NCBI GenBank assembly: GCA_023653785.1
Contig: JAMKCH010014234.1
Location: forward strand, 1 to 64,000
Length of the DNA stretch: 64,000 bases
From: Ophioderma brevispina
Lineage: Eukaryota > Echinodermata > Ophiuroidea > Amphilepidida > Ophiodermatidae
Direction of reading: 5' to 3'
The notes beneath the pieces were generated by a model. It saw only the letters and a program-made list of their open reading frames with translations. It was not told where the DNA came from and did no database searches. The translations under genes were made by a program, and so were the position numbers. This document shows, one piece after another, positions 50,202 to 61,392 of this stretch (the stretch's first letter is position 1; every line of letters starts with the position of its first letter).

Positions 50202-50495
50202 CAGTGGCGTACCGACCGGGGGCAAAGTTGCCTCCTGTGGCTCGAAAAAGTGGGATGATATGGACCAAAAATATGCATTTTCATACCTCTTCTTCAAGAA
50301 TTTTGACCAAATTGAAGCCTAAGATTTTGGGCAATTAAAGTAAATTTGGCAAATTTCGCGTGCTATGCGCGCGCATTTCATCAAGTTCAGAATTAGTTGG
50401 AGCACAACACCGGGACGACTTACACATTTTTCCCCCTCTTTCGGGACGATTGGGAATTTTTCCCCTCTGACTCGACTAGGCCCTGTACGCCACTG
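50202..50495. mobile_element. hAT-type MITE, CAGTGGCGTAC ends
   Basis: The ends CAGTGGCGTACCG and CTGTACGCCACTG are inverted repeats. The 8-bp flanks GCTTCACG and GCATCACG match except at one base, which is the hAT-type target length. CAGTGGCGTA is a common hAT terminus in animals. No transposase sequence; 294 bp. Confidence 0.88.
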
Positions 50496-50800
50496 GCATC
50501 ACGCAGAGGGTAGGGTGCACAACTTATCACACACAATGATTGGCAGGGTCACTGGCCCTTGCTGTAACCATGGCTTGGAAGTGTATCATTGCATGTGAAA
50601 AAGAATTTGATTGTGTTTAAATTCATGTTACTGAAATGAGAAAATTTTGCTAGCCCCTTTGTTTTTTTTCCTCAATAAACAGAAATATCACTATTTGTAT
50701 GCGGGACTTTTGCCTGCAAGTCTCATGTGATACAACCTCAAAACAGTGATATTTTCCATATTGCATGAACAAATAGGCAGTAACTAATATGGTATTGGTA

Positions 50801-51089
50801 CAGAGGTGTTTTGAATCAATCCCATGATGCATAGCAATGTGCCTATACTGTACTAAACACATGTCAAGTACTTAGGGATAAAAAGTGTTCCAAAAGTTCA
50901 AGAACCACAAGACATTTCATAATCATGCAAAAAATTCCCTAAGTACGAACGCTTTGTTGGCTAAAATTAGCATCTAAGTCAGGGTTTTTTATGTGTTAAG
51001 AATAAGATTTTTATGTGATCACAATGACCCTATTGAGGTGAAATTTTCCCAAAACTGTGCATTGTGGGATTGACTCAAAACACCCTCTG
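50801..51089. mobile_element. MITE, CAGAGGGTGTTTTGA family, copy 1
   Basis: Exact 9-bp target duplication GTATTGGTA on both sides. TIR of about 32 bp (CAGAGGTGTTTTGAATCAAT at left; CAGAGGGTGTTTTGAGTCAA at right in reverse complement). The interior matches the copy at 59015-59276 in reverse orientation and part of 8130-8493. Confidence 0.92.
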
Positions 51090-51498
51090 GTATTGGTACA
51101 TGTAGTTTAGGTTTTGTGTACAAACCTCAAACCCAGTAGCATCAATGTGGCAGTAGGCTGTGTACACTTGCAGCTTTCAAAAGTGTTAATGCTGCTACTA
51201 AGTTCTGTTTTGTTTTTAAATTCAGCACATGCACAGGCATTTTAGCATTGTACATTTTAAGAGTGATCTGAATGTGAACCTGAAAGGTCTTGAACTTTAT
51301 CATTTATATGGTAACGTATCAAGAAATTTTAATCAAATTGAAATGAAGTAACTTTTGTAACCATGGCAACAAGTTGCATGCAAGGAGAAAAGAGTTGCAA
51401 AGCACAACCACAATCTGTATTCACTTAGTTGTAGTACATACATGAGGTAGTTGAAACTCCATTAAATCAATAAATATATGTGATTTTGTTCTCCTTAA

Positions 51499-52013
51499 AG
51501 CGGCACTGGCACATTTTCATAAAATATTAAATTTCTCCAATTTGCTCTCAAATTGATAGTCTAGGCCATTGGAAGAATAGAGAAACATTTTACACATAAA
51601 ATAACATACTCCAAAACAGATAGGGACGTTAATAAGAGGTTAAAGACATCCAGGTAATTTGTAGGCGAACTTTTAAGTTTTCTATAATCAAGAAATGTGC
51701 ACATTACATGAATATCATACACTTGTACTCCTTGGTATTAAAACCACAAAGGTCACAGACCGGTCAAACATTGTTCATGCCCTGGGAAACATACATACGG
51801 CGTGCATTTTCTTGTAACGCCATGCCCGTCGTCTGAATTAATGTCGCCGGCGACATTAATTATAAAATTGTTCTGTTTACCCATAAGGACGCTGATTGGT
51901 CTTAATCATTTCAGGTGAGGGCTAATGTATATAAAAGCTTTACAACCATGCAAAAATATCGATTTTGAAAAATCTTGAGGGCGCACTATTTTTCAGATGT
52001 GCCAGTTGTCTCT
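51499..52013. mobile_element. TTAA-flanked MITE, AGCGGCACTGGCACA type
   Basis: TTAA at 51495-51498 and 52014-52017. Ends AGCGGCACTGGCACATTTTC and, in reverse complement, AGAGACAACTGGCACATCTG. It is 515 bp, with a near-palindrome TTAATGTCGCCGGCGACATTAA at about 51838-51859. Confidence 0.85.
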
Positions 52014-52586
52014 TTAAATGCCCAGATCTAATGATGCTCTGTGTGGAAACTTTGGGCTGAATTGGCAGACTACTAATTGGCATTTGTTATATCTGTTGAA
52101 AATGTAGGTTAACAAAATGGTGTTTGTGCCAAAGTGACTCTAATTTTTGAAGTCAAGTCATATTAGCCCAATTGATCAAAAATACACTCAAATATATCAG
52201 AAATTGCTATAATGAAGTTTTAACTTGATATTCTGGGAAGTATTTACATGCACTTCATGTTTACCAGAGCAGTAAGTTTGTTCATGTAGTTAAACAAAAG
52301 CAAGATTTACTGTTTCCATATGAATGTGAGCCCTTTATTCAGTATAGTTACAATTTAACCACATCGGAATTTACTAGGTTTGATAGCTTACTGCACTTTT
52401 CCATTGCTGTATTTTTCCTAACAAACATGGTGAATTCCTGGAGAGTAATGTGCAGATGTTATAAGGACCTCGGCGAGTAATCAGTTGCATTGATTCAGTT
52501 TTGTGACTATTAGGTTATGATAAAAGATGTTCATGTATACCTCGTATGTATCGGGCGTACGCGATTGGTCAATACGCGTCACGTGA
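52014..52586. other. Intergenic sequence, no gene
   Basis: No gene or repeat was recognised before the inverted repeats that follow. Confidence 0.4.
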
Positions 52587-52614
52587 CCATGTATAAACGA
52601 ACGTTTATACATGG
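52587..52614. repeat. Perfect 13-bp inverted repeat, 2-base centre
   Basis: CCATGTATAAACG, AA, CGTTTATACATGG. It lies next to a CG-rich stretch (ACGCGTCACGTGACC) and about 110 bp before the larger hairpin. Confidence 0.95.
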
Positions 52615-52727
52615 CTGCCGTGACGAACGCCGAAAGTGGTCAAAAATCACAATTTCAGACTGAATTTGATATGTAATGATTTAATTTTGTAAGTAATAGG
52701 TAGTAAAAAAGTACGGTATACATGAAC

Positions 52728-52822
52728 GGGGTTCATTCATAGTATTTTGGGTATGAACGTTGTTTAAAATGCCCATCGGGCATAAACATGTGTTCATACC
52801 CAAAATACTATGAATGAACCCC
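52728..52822. repeat. Perfect 31-bp inverted repeat with structured loop
   Basis: Arms 52728-52758 and 52792-52822 are exact complements (beginning GGGGTTCATTCATAGTATTT). The 33-base loop holds its own inverted repeat around GCCCATCGGGC. Such a perfect arm in otherwise diverged DNA implies a recent element. TSDs were not found, so it is classed only as an inverted repeat. Confidence 0.95.
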
Positions 52823-53503
52823 TAATTTACACACTTTTCTCATGAAAAAGGGAATTTTAAGATTGATAATACTTTTTGAAAGTTCCCATCCTGGTCGTGA
52901 GGGCATCAACTAAAAGTTACATCTCGGCCTTGAGGACATCAACTATGACGAGATAACACAACTGTCCCAAGGAGTCAAATTTTGCTGAGATAGTGGTTGT
53001 GTTTTGTGAAAGATTGTAGGAGTATATTTTCTTGATGTTTTGAGAGGTAATTAATATCATTTTGGATATTAATCATACAGTAAGGACCACAAACCCTTGA
53101 CCCTACACCACTACAGCCCTAATCCTCTTCTAAAATAACCCGATTGTCAGGGTTTCCGTTTTAACTAAGATTTGAGAGTGGATTACTGTTTCTCTGTTCT
53201 GCTGTGAACTGACATGTCTACATTTCATTAATACAATTAATAGTTACAAGGCGAGTTGCCTATAGAAGAGTAGTCATATAGGGGCGAGCAAAACTTCATG
53301 ATAATATAGATTTGTCCAGCCCTATATTAAACTTTCTGTGGCTTATTACAGGCCTCTGGGATACTGAATATTTCAGTAAAACTGTACATAACATTGCCAA
53401 TAAATAATCCAATCTTTTGGTACAGCAATTTTGCATGTTTTTAAACTTATCATCAAAACTCACTCTGTATATAGGGAAGGCATCTTTAATGTTTTCAAGT
53501 TAA
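52823..53503. other. Intergenic sequence, no gene
   Basis: Nothing recognised. Confidence 0.4.
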
Positions 53504-53720
53504 CAATATTCCCATTTACCATAATTCTGCTGGTTTCCAGGTGAGCCTGGACTTCTGGAGTGGGAAGTTGTCAAGAAATTTTCCTCATTGCAGGAGTTCA
53601 AGCATGTGGGAAACTAGCAAAATTGACTTTGGTATTGATGATTTCCCCATTCATAAAAGATATTGCATTTCCGTGCATGTGAATGGGAAAATCACAATGT
53701 TAATGGCAAATGGGAATATC
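53504..53720. mobile_element. Possible small TIR element
   Basis: AATATTCCCATTTACCA near 53505 and TGGCAAATGGGAATATC ending at 53720 are imperfect inverted repeats about 217 bp apart. The 60-codon open frame inside is not recognisable. Confidence 0.45.
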
Positions 53721-54468
53721 TAAAATACCAATATTAATCTTGTGTATGCTGCTAAACCAACAAAACTGCATCATTTTCTCTATAATTTTCATTTCATAGA
53801 CCATGCATGTACAAAAATACCATGGCACAGTCTAGTCTATTACAAAAGTGTTTTCTTGCCTCACAATGAATCTGGCATTTAACACAATCTTGCACAATTA
53901 CAGTCACAACAGTGCTCCTCTGATTGGCTTAGTTGAGTAAACTACAAATAGGTGTTAATCCCCACTTTTGTGAAACTCGAGCTTGAAATTGACTACTCAG
54001 TGAACATACCAAAGCTGTGACATGCAAACAATTTATAATTGGTCTTACAAAAAAAGTTGCATTTTGATATAGACCACAAGCAAAAGTTGTATGCAGCAGA
54101 TAAACTCTTCTTGCATTGTAGTTCAAAAAGAGACTGTAATACAGGGGTGTGTATAATTTTAATATTTCTGTCAACAGGCTAGGCCATAATATAAATGTCA
54201 TGGAAAATCCACTGGCCAAGAACACGGGTGCTGTATAGCATGTCGCTGTATATTTAGTTTGTTAGGTGTGAACCTTAACTGTTTTGGAACAAGAGAAGCA
54301 TAAATTCAGTAGGTCAATTATTTTTACCTTTTGGCATGATCACTGATACTGCACTCAAGTATACTAGAGGTTTGTCCACAGCCATCAGGTTGACAATGGG
54401 GGGAAAGGCCATTTAAACTGCACATGTTGTGTGCACATCAACATCTTTATCTTTGTGATAATAACGAT
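53721..54468. other. Intergenic sequence, no gene
   Basis: A 98-codon minus-strand open frame (53929-54225) has no motif I know and no supporting context. Confidence 0.4.
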
Positions 54469-55680
54469 CTTTAGATTTCAGGTTTGCGGGTGCAGATGCA
54501 TAAGAGACGTAATGCCCAACTTTCCACACGTGGGTCATTCCATGTCAAAACACTAGTTAATTTCAGGAAGATCCCCGGGTGACCCACTCAGATCATCTTG
54601 TTATTTTTCTCAAATGTTGCCCTTATGGTCAAACTAATAACTACCAAGTTTCAGGTCTGTGCGTTGTTTCTTTTTTTCACACGGCTACATCAAACATAAC
54701 CCATATCTAGAGATTTGTGATGCACTCATTTTTCGCACAGCACCCTCGCAAAGTTAATTATTTTCAGAAAAATCTCATCTTTTTTGGGGGGGTCCAAATC
54801 CTATGTGGGATAATGTATTTTTTTCTGCAAATTAGTATTTAAGTAGTCTGCGTGACCCTTTTTAATATTTAAGTAGTGCCAACATCCATTTTTGCTTTGT
54901 TGATAGAAAATGAAGGAGTCAAATTCCAAGTTTTTACTCCCACTCAAATATTATGCAAGAGTGCAGAATTTGGCAACCTTGAAAGTGATTTTTGATCTCC
55001 GTTAATACATATTTGAAAGCAGCTATATTTAAAGAGACATGAGATTTCCAGGAAGAAGCGCCCCAATTTTTCTCGAACCCAGGTTTTTTACGTATTTGGA
55101 ATGCTTACCAATGTATTAATCACACCTGAAGTGAATAAGCCGAATACGCTGTCTTTATGTAATAAGATGGTGATTTAGAAGTTTCTGTCGTGCACGACAA
55201 AGTCAAAGCATGGTTTTCTATGGGGAACGATTACGATAGCAGGCAAGTTCAAAACAAGCTTTGCGTTTTTCTTTTGCACCTGTTTGTCTAATAAACCTTC
55301 GAAACGTTCTCGGTAGGTGGTCTACAACCGATCCAGTGAAATTTGAGAGAAATTCGTATCCTAAAAATAAAATCTCCTCCTGTCACTTTAAGAAACTATT
55401 GGCCACCAAAGACAGCATTTTGAAAATGGAACCCCCAACCAAAAGTTTCAAGGGTCGTCGTGAAAAAACGAAATGACGCAAGAACCTGAAACTTGGTAGT
55501 TATTACTTTGACAATGATAAGGGCAACATTTGGGAGAAATAACAAGAAGATCTGAGGGGGTCATCCAGCGACCCCTAGCGGAATGACCCACAAGAAGCAC
55601 GCATCCTGACACCTTCTTGAAGGTGTGGAAAGTTAGGCATGTCTCTTATGTATCTGCACCCGCAAACCTGAAATCTGAAG
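54469..55680. mobile_element. 1.2-kb foldback element with long TIRs and nested MITE
   Basis: Long imperfect arms, roughly 200 bp: left CTTTAGATTTCAGGTTTGCG with GGTGCAGATGCATAAGAGAC; right, in reverse complement, CTTCAGATTTCAGGTTTGCG with GGTGCAGATACATAAGAGAC. Further in, both arms carry matching AGATGATCTG/CAGATCTTCTTG and CCAAGTTTCAGGT words. A complete TTAA MITE (55033-55387) sits inside. No transposase frame. Target duplication not seen. Confidence 0.85.
55033..55387. mobile_element. TTAA-flanked MITE, AGTGACAGG type (reverse copy, nested)
   Basis: TTAA at 55029-55032 and 55388-55391. It is the reverse complement of the element at 10701-11056, of the same length within one base. Located between the arms of the 54469-55680 element, so it inserted later than that element. 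Confidence 0.88.
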
Positions 55681-55901
55681 GTTGTGACTGTGCCAACTTC
55701 AAAAGGATTTTTACTTGAATATTTACTGGTGGTGTTCTTTGCTCTATGCAAATGCATACATGTAAAAGAATTGTGTACATGACTACAGGAATTTGTACAC
55801 TCCTCCACATGATGCATGTTGAACTTATTTGTCTTTTATGATAGAATTGTACTATGTACAAGAAGTAAGTGCATTCATGTACCAGTGTGACCATTGGTGT
55901 A

Positions 55902-56022
55902 TATGGCCATTTCAATGGTGCCCCTTGGTCAATAGTGACCCTGGTGAATTTAGCAGACTTTATGGATAAGTCTGCTGAATTCAGCAGGGTCATTAGTGAC
56001 CCAGGGTCACTAAACGGCCATA
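55902..56022. mobile_element. Hairpin element
   Basis: Imperfect self-complementary 121 bp, with TATGGCC and GGCCATA at its ends and AGCAGACTTTATGGATAAGT with CTGCTGAATTCAGCAGGGTC at its centre. Overlapping open frames on both strands follow from the symmetry and are not genes. Confidence 0.7.
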
Positions 56023-56418
56023 CCGGGCAGAATGCCATATCCAGTATTCAATTTCTTAACAAGATGCTAAAATGGTGTAGACCCATTCATAATTGGCCCT
56101 TTCTTGTAATTGATGAGCAAAATAGGTGTAAATGCTGTCACCAATGCTCAGCTAGTCAAACTGGACTACGCTTAATGATAAAATTTGATCAAACTCAAAG
56201 TGAGGGCATCAGCAATGGCTCTCGCAAATCACATCAGTTTTTGGCCTCATCAATGGAAGGAAAGGGAAAATGTAAAATAAAAACTATCCACCCATCAATT
56301 ATGCTATGACAAAAAGACATAAAACCACCCAAAAAAGTAATCCCCAACCACTGAAATTGTTGCCCACGTTCAATACAATATATCGTATTATAACATTATA
56401 GGATTATTAAACTGGACG
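56023..56418. other. Intergenic sequence, no gene
   Basis: No recognisable feature. The end of an open frame from 55869 runs through here without a family signature. Confidence 0.4.
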
Positions 56419-56744
56419 GTGTTTCTTTAACGCCATTTTGACACCTCATTTGTGGCGATCGAGTGAGTTTGTTTTAAGTTATGCCCACTTGACCGAACCT
56501 ACCCCAGGATTTAAAAAAGTTGCAGCAAAACCCCCTAGAGAGGGGGGGGGGGGGGGGGGTAGGAGAGTGACGTCAGCAGGAAGATACGGATTGCATTGAC
56601 TTCATCTGTAAACCGTATGATTGTCAATCGGGTTATTGCAACTTTTAAATCATAAGGTGGGTTCGGTGATGGAGTTGGCATTAACTTCAACAATCATCAG
56701 CGGATAGACACAAATGTGGTGTCAAAATTACGCGTAATAAACAC
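56419..56744. mobile_element. TIR element with arms of about 110 bp
   Basis: Left GTGTTTCTTTAACGCCATTT then GACACC, later GACCGAACCTACCCC and AAAAAAGTTGCA; the right arm in reverse complement has GTGTTTATTACGCGTAATTT, GACACC, CACCGAACCCACC and TAAAAGTTGCA. A G run (18 or so) lies near 56543. Confidence 0.8.
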
Positions 56745-57805
56745 ACTGCTCTCCATCTTAACTCATCTAATTTATGTAATACGATGTATCATTTGAACTT
56801 GACAGACAAATTCAGGGCGTGGGGAGTTACTTTTTGGGTTGTGTTTATCTTTGAAACATCTTCTTCAAAATTGTAAGGGTCTTGAGAAGCTGCAACAGAA
56901 CCGTCAGATACACTATTTTACTATATTAGGGCCAAGTGCTAGCATACACAGGAAAGATAGGAGCCTAATTGGTCCAAAATTATTGATCATTCAAATTCAT
57001 TGTATAGTGTTGCCCATAATCTTCATGTAACATTTGTTAAATAATTGATAATGCAAACCCAAACAAAAAAAATTGATGACAATAGGATGCCAAACAACAC
57101 AAGTAAATAAAGGAGAAATATTACTCAATCAATGTTGTGTGATTAATATTATATTTGTGTGGGGAAAAGTCAAATCCATGCCTATTATGAATGACATGTA
57201 GATAGAAGAAATACATGAAATCCAAGTCCTTACCCCCTTAAAAAGAGAAAATAAGTAGAGAATAAATACTTTCAAGTTTCAGCATGCTGCTGCTTTCATG
57301 GAAGTTGTACAACTCACTTTTGCTTCACATAAATGCTAAAATTTCTAATATCTTAAAGACACCACCTAAATTCACCTTGAAGATTACGGACGTGACTGTG
57401 CACACTGTTTTTCTTTTCATCTGTTTGCCTTTGCTTTGTGCGGGATATGCTTGATACCTGCAATAGCGCAAATAAGTATTGTGCCAATTTTGGCTTTATA
57501 GTTTGTCCAAAATGTAAACTGACCAATTGGATCACACTGCATGCCTTTATGTGCCATTTTTATTCATTGTGCAATCTTGATGCAAAATGAGTAAGCATGT
57601 AAACCAATGGGTACAGTGAGCCTTGTTTTATTTCACAAGTTTATGAGCCCAAATTTCTGGTTCGGATGATATGCAACAACAGAACTTGAAATTTGATGTG
57701 AACTGGTTGCAGGAAGTGAATACCTAATTTTTTGTGTCATCTGCAAGAATTGTCAGAATGCACATAGGGATTACTCTGGTCGTGCATGTGTGTGTGTCTG
57801 TTGTA
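56745..57805. other. Intergenic sequence, no gene
   Basis: Nothing recognised. Confidence 0.4.
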
Positions 57806-58075
57806 CAAATGTTAACCCTTATATATTGCATGCTGTATGAGTTCCATAGGGCTACAATGTGGCTACACTGACTGTACTTGGTGGAACGCGCGGCGGGTGG
57901 GGTGGGGTGACATTTTGGTGACCTCATGTGACACTTGGCCGGTCCAAAATGTTAACCCTTAATATATTGCATGCGTATGAGTTCCGTAAGGCTACAATGA
58001 TGTCGAGACTTGTGGAGAGAAGGGGGGCGGGGTGAGTGACATATTGTGACCTCATGTGACTCAGGTGACCTTTGG
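57806..58075. repeat. Tandem duplication, unit about 140 bp
   Basis: ATGTTAACCCTTATATATTG with CATGCTGTATGAGTTCC near 57809 recurs at 57949 (TTAACCCTTAATATATTGCA then TGCGTATGAGTTCC). Both units end with GTGACCTCATGTGAC. They are considerably diverged. Confidence 0.85.
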
Positions 58076-58197
58076 CCCCCTATCACAAACCGCGACGGCA
58101 GACAGCACTCGCGGTCCGGGGACCGCGATGTATTTTTTCATGTGTGATGTGTCATCCGAGCAAGGTGGCTTGCTACCCAATCATCTTGTAATTCCAT

Positions 58198-58377
58198 CAG
58201 TGGCGTAACCACGGGGAGCGGCACTCCCCTGCTCATAACCCTTTCACCCCCCCCATCCCCCAAATTAACTGACCGTTTGTACAGGTCTATGAGAAGACCC
58301 AAATTCGGCCCCCTCAGAAAAGCTCGGCACCCCTTCTTCCCCCCTCCCCCCATTTGCCAAAGATCTTGTTATGCCAC
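58198..58377. mobile_element. hAT-like MITE, CAGTGGCGTAACC end
   Basis: The left end CAGTGGCGTAACCACGGGGA is typical of hAT-derived MITEs; the right end CTTGTTATGCCAC is a diverged complement. The target duplication is not clear. Confidence 0.55.
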
Positions 58378-58574
58378 AAAATCAATGGAAACTAATGGTG
58401 TTTTGCAACTACAGTGTTGTCAACATTTCGAAATTTGGCAAAAGTCTATGTACATTATACTCTGTGGAATAAAACACTGAGTACACTAACTTAAATAAAA
58501 CAATCCATTCTGAACCTCGTTAGGACAAACAAAATGGTTTAATGTGTAAATAATCTACCAGTGTGTATTTATCG

Positions 58575-58716
58575 TACCTTCCCATCTGACACACACTTCT
58601 GACACATCTTTTTATTCTGACACAACATGAATTTGGAACCTCTCACAGAATAAAAAAAAAGTGATATTCTGTTAAGGTTTCCAAATTCATAGTGTGTCAA
58701 GAAAAAAAGTGTCAGG
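58575..58716. mobile_element. Possible hairpin element
   Basis: CTGACACACACTTCTGACAC and AACATGAATTTGGAACC at left are roughly complementary to GGTTTCCAAATTCATAGTGT and AAGTGTCAGG at right. Imperfect. Confidence 0.55.
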
Positions 58717-59014
58717 TTATGGAAACTCATCTACCACTAACAAGAGTGCTTATGGGCTTGGTTTGTGATTGTGACCAACTCAATCTGTTTAAAGATATGT
58801 TCCAAGTGATTGGCTTGCAAGACAAAAAATGCCTGTGACCTAATTACTTCCTGCAATGTCTTTACAGATAAATTCTCTAAAATCACATTCCTAACACTCC
58901 AGATTTAAGTAGCAATTGAAAGCCTTAGAATGGTATGTTTCTCATATTGGACCAACAAAAAAATGGAACATGGGTTTCAATCTGGTGTTTCAGAATATAT
59001 GGTAGGTTAATACC
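58717..59014. other. Intergenic sequence, no gene
   Basis: Nothing recognised. The last 9 bases are the left target duplication of the following MITE. Confidence 0.4.
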
Positions 59015-59276
59015 CAGAGGGTGTTTTGAGTCAATCCCACAATGCACCAGTTTTGGGAAATTTCACCTAAATAGGGTCACATGATCGCATTAAAATCCTA
59101 TTCTTAACACATAATAACCCTGACTTTAATGCTCATTTTTTGCATGATTATGAAATGTCTACAGTGGTTCTTACACTTTTGGAACACTTTTTATTCCTAA
59201 GTACTGACATGTGTTTAGTACAGTACAGTATAGGCGCAAAGCTATGCATCATGGGATTGATTCAAAACACCCTCTG
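59015..59276. mobile_element. MITE, CAGAGGGTGTTTTGA family, copy 2
   Basis: Exact 9-bp duplication GTTAATACC on both sides. TIR CAGAGGGTGTTTTGAGTCAA at left; CAGAGGGTGTTTTGAATCAA at right in reverse complement. It is the reverse complement of the 50801 copy, with a short internal deletion. Confidence 0.93.
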
Positions 59277-59935
59277 GTTAATACCATTAAAGCATCTGTT
59301 ATAATTGATGTATTTACACCACACTGGTAGATTTTAAACTGGAAATTGGATGAAGGATTATTGCTATTCCAAGTAAGTGGATTAATCGTGTTTGTTGTTT
59401 AATCTTTGCAGTTTTAATTTGTAATTTGTAACAGGTTCACTGTCACACAAGTTTAGAACCGTCAAGCTTTCGTCAAGAGTAGCTTTGACTTGATCAGGGC
59501 AAAATAACTAAGAAAGAACCATGTAGGCTATCGCTTGTCTTTTGATGGCTCTAAGAAAACCCATACTTTCCTGCAGTCTTTGGTAGTATGTTATCAAATT
59601 GTAGCTCTTTCCAAATGTCTATTCGCTGACGTCATCATAAGATAATCCAATTCAAAATTATGACCCCTCTGATGAGTGTGGGCTTTATTTTTGCATTACA
59701 TTAGTGTAAACAACAAGATGGCTTGCCCCTTATATGTATTAGTCCAGTAATTTTATGATTTGACCCAACACAAATTGCAACATAAACAATTTTGGTGTTA
59801 ATATACTGTGAAATAGTCCAAAAATAATATATTAAAAGTCTACCAAAATCAACCTAGTGGAACCTGTAGAAATAAGGGGGAAACCTTTGTACAGGGGTAA
59901 AAAATTTATTAAGATACTCCTAAGGTTTAAAAGAG
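59277..59935. other. Intergenic sequence, no gene
   Basis: Nothing recognised. Confidence 0.4.
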
Positions 59936-60298
59936 GTATAGTTTGCCCTATCTACGCGTTATAGTTAGTACAATAGGCACATAACAGTTCAAGGTCATCC
60001 TGGGGTAAAATTCATAGAATGGTCCGATTTTGATCAGACTGGTTGTAAACTGTTAAATTTGTCCCACTAGATAAGTAAATGTAAATAGATTCTTTGTTTG
60101 AACTTTCTATATAAGAATTACAGAGCTATGACTAGTGACCTCCCATAGACCCTGTAGTCCCCAGTCACATTTTGCGTTCCAATTATGCACCATTTTTATA
60201 ACGAACGGATATATCTGAAGATTTACCCCCATTGTGACCTTGAACCTATTTTTACTCATAACTATTGAACTACAACCTGCAGATAGGGCAAACTATAC
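59936..60298. mobile_element. TIR element, perfect 18-bp ends
   Basis: GTATAGTTTGCCCTATCT at left and its exact complement at right (60281-60298). It is 363 bp, non-coding, with a T run directly after it. Confidence 0.88.
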
Positions 60299-61392
60299 TT
60301 TTTTTTTTTCCTGGAAATGTAACGAACACGTTGGCATACTTTTCAACGCGTTTTGATACTTTTCATATTTTGACCCCTGTATAAACCTTAGCCCCTTAAA
60401 AATATATGTTCCACTCCTTTGATTTTAGTAGACTTTGATATGTTGTTTTTCAAGATATTCTCAATACAATTCTGTTGGAATTGATTCTGTTGCAATTCGT
60501 GTTTGGTTGCGATGAACTAAGACTCGGAGTTATTAGAAAGTACGCGCAGTGTTGTGTGTCGCAAAGTGATACTGCACAACGAGGGCCGATGTTAAAGGCT
60601 AAGCACCGGTAAGTGACCCAGATGAGTAGACAGCCCTATATTGTATACCGATAATAATTCACTGGCTGCTGGGAAATGTCCTTCCAAATGAAATAGCCAG
60701 GAAATAGTGCCATGTACGTGTCTACGCTCATGAATCCAATAGCTGTTCCCTTGGTTCAGGCAAGTCAAGCTAGAGGTCACTTTTGTGAGGTGGTACTATT
60801 TTCACAATGGACCGACAAAAATTTGGCATTTCCAGTTCTGCCATTATAATCAGGGATCTCGATTCAAATTACAAAATTGCTTCTTTTATAACATACATAC
60901 TTGAGCATTACCATTCGCAGGTATAGTTCACTGGACAATTACCAACACAACTGTGCACAAAATTTTGGAATTTTGAAAATTGGGGCACTCTTCAAAAATA
61001 CTGTTATTGCTTTAAGTCTACTGATCATTTGGGAAATATGTGGTTTATGGGACATGTTGTTCTAAATATTTCCTTGTTTTTCCAAAATTTGTTATTTTTC
61101 TAATCAAATTTGAAACAGCTTCTAACAACTGTTGCTTAATTTCTGGACAACTTTGCCCATATTTAAATCATTTAAAAAATAATTGAAAGAAATTTGGCAA
61201 GATTTGGCTGATTACACAGAGTTGTCCACCCACTGCTAGTCCCGATTCCTTCCCTTTCGTCTCCTGACATAATATTATTTTTTGCAATAGGCTGTTGCAA
61301 ACGGACAACTACTTACTACATTTTTAATGCATGAATGAAATCTCTTGCACATTTTTAGTAGCACCACTTTTCTTTAAAAAGTTCATTCCATT
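60299..61392. other. Intergenic / 3' flank of OXLD1-like gene, no gene
   Basis: No exon was recognised. Around 60960-61010 (AATTTTGAAAATTGGGGCAC, CTCTTCAAAAATACTG) resembles the insert at 39660-39710. The part next to 61393 is probably the 3' UTR of the minus-strand gene. Confidence 0.4.

Noticed and set aside
55646..56309. 130- and 146-codon ORFs on opposite strands
   Set aside because: Both run through a self-complementary hairpin element and show no family motif.
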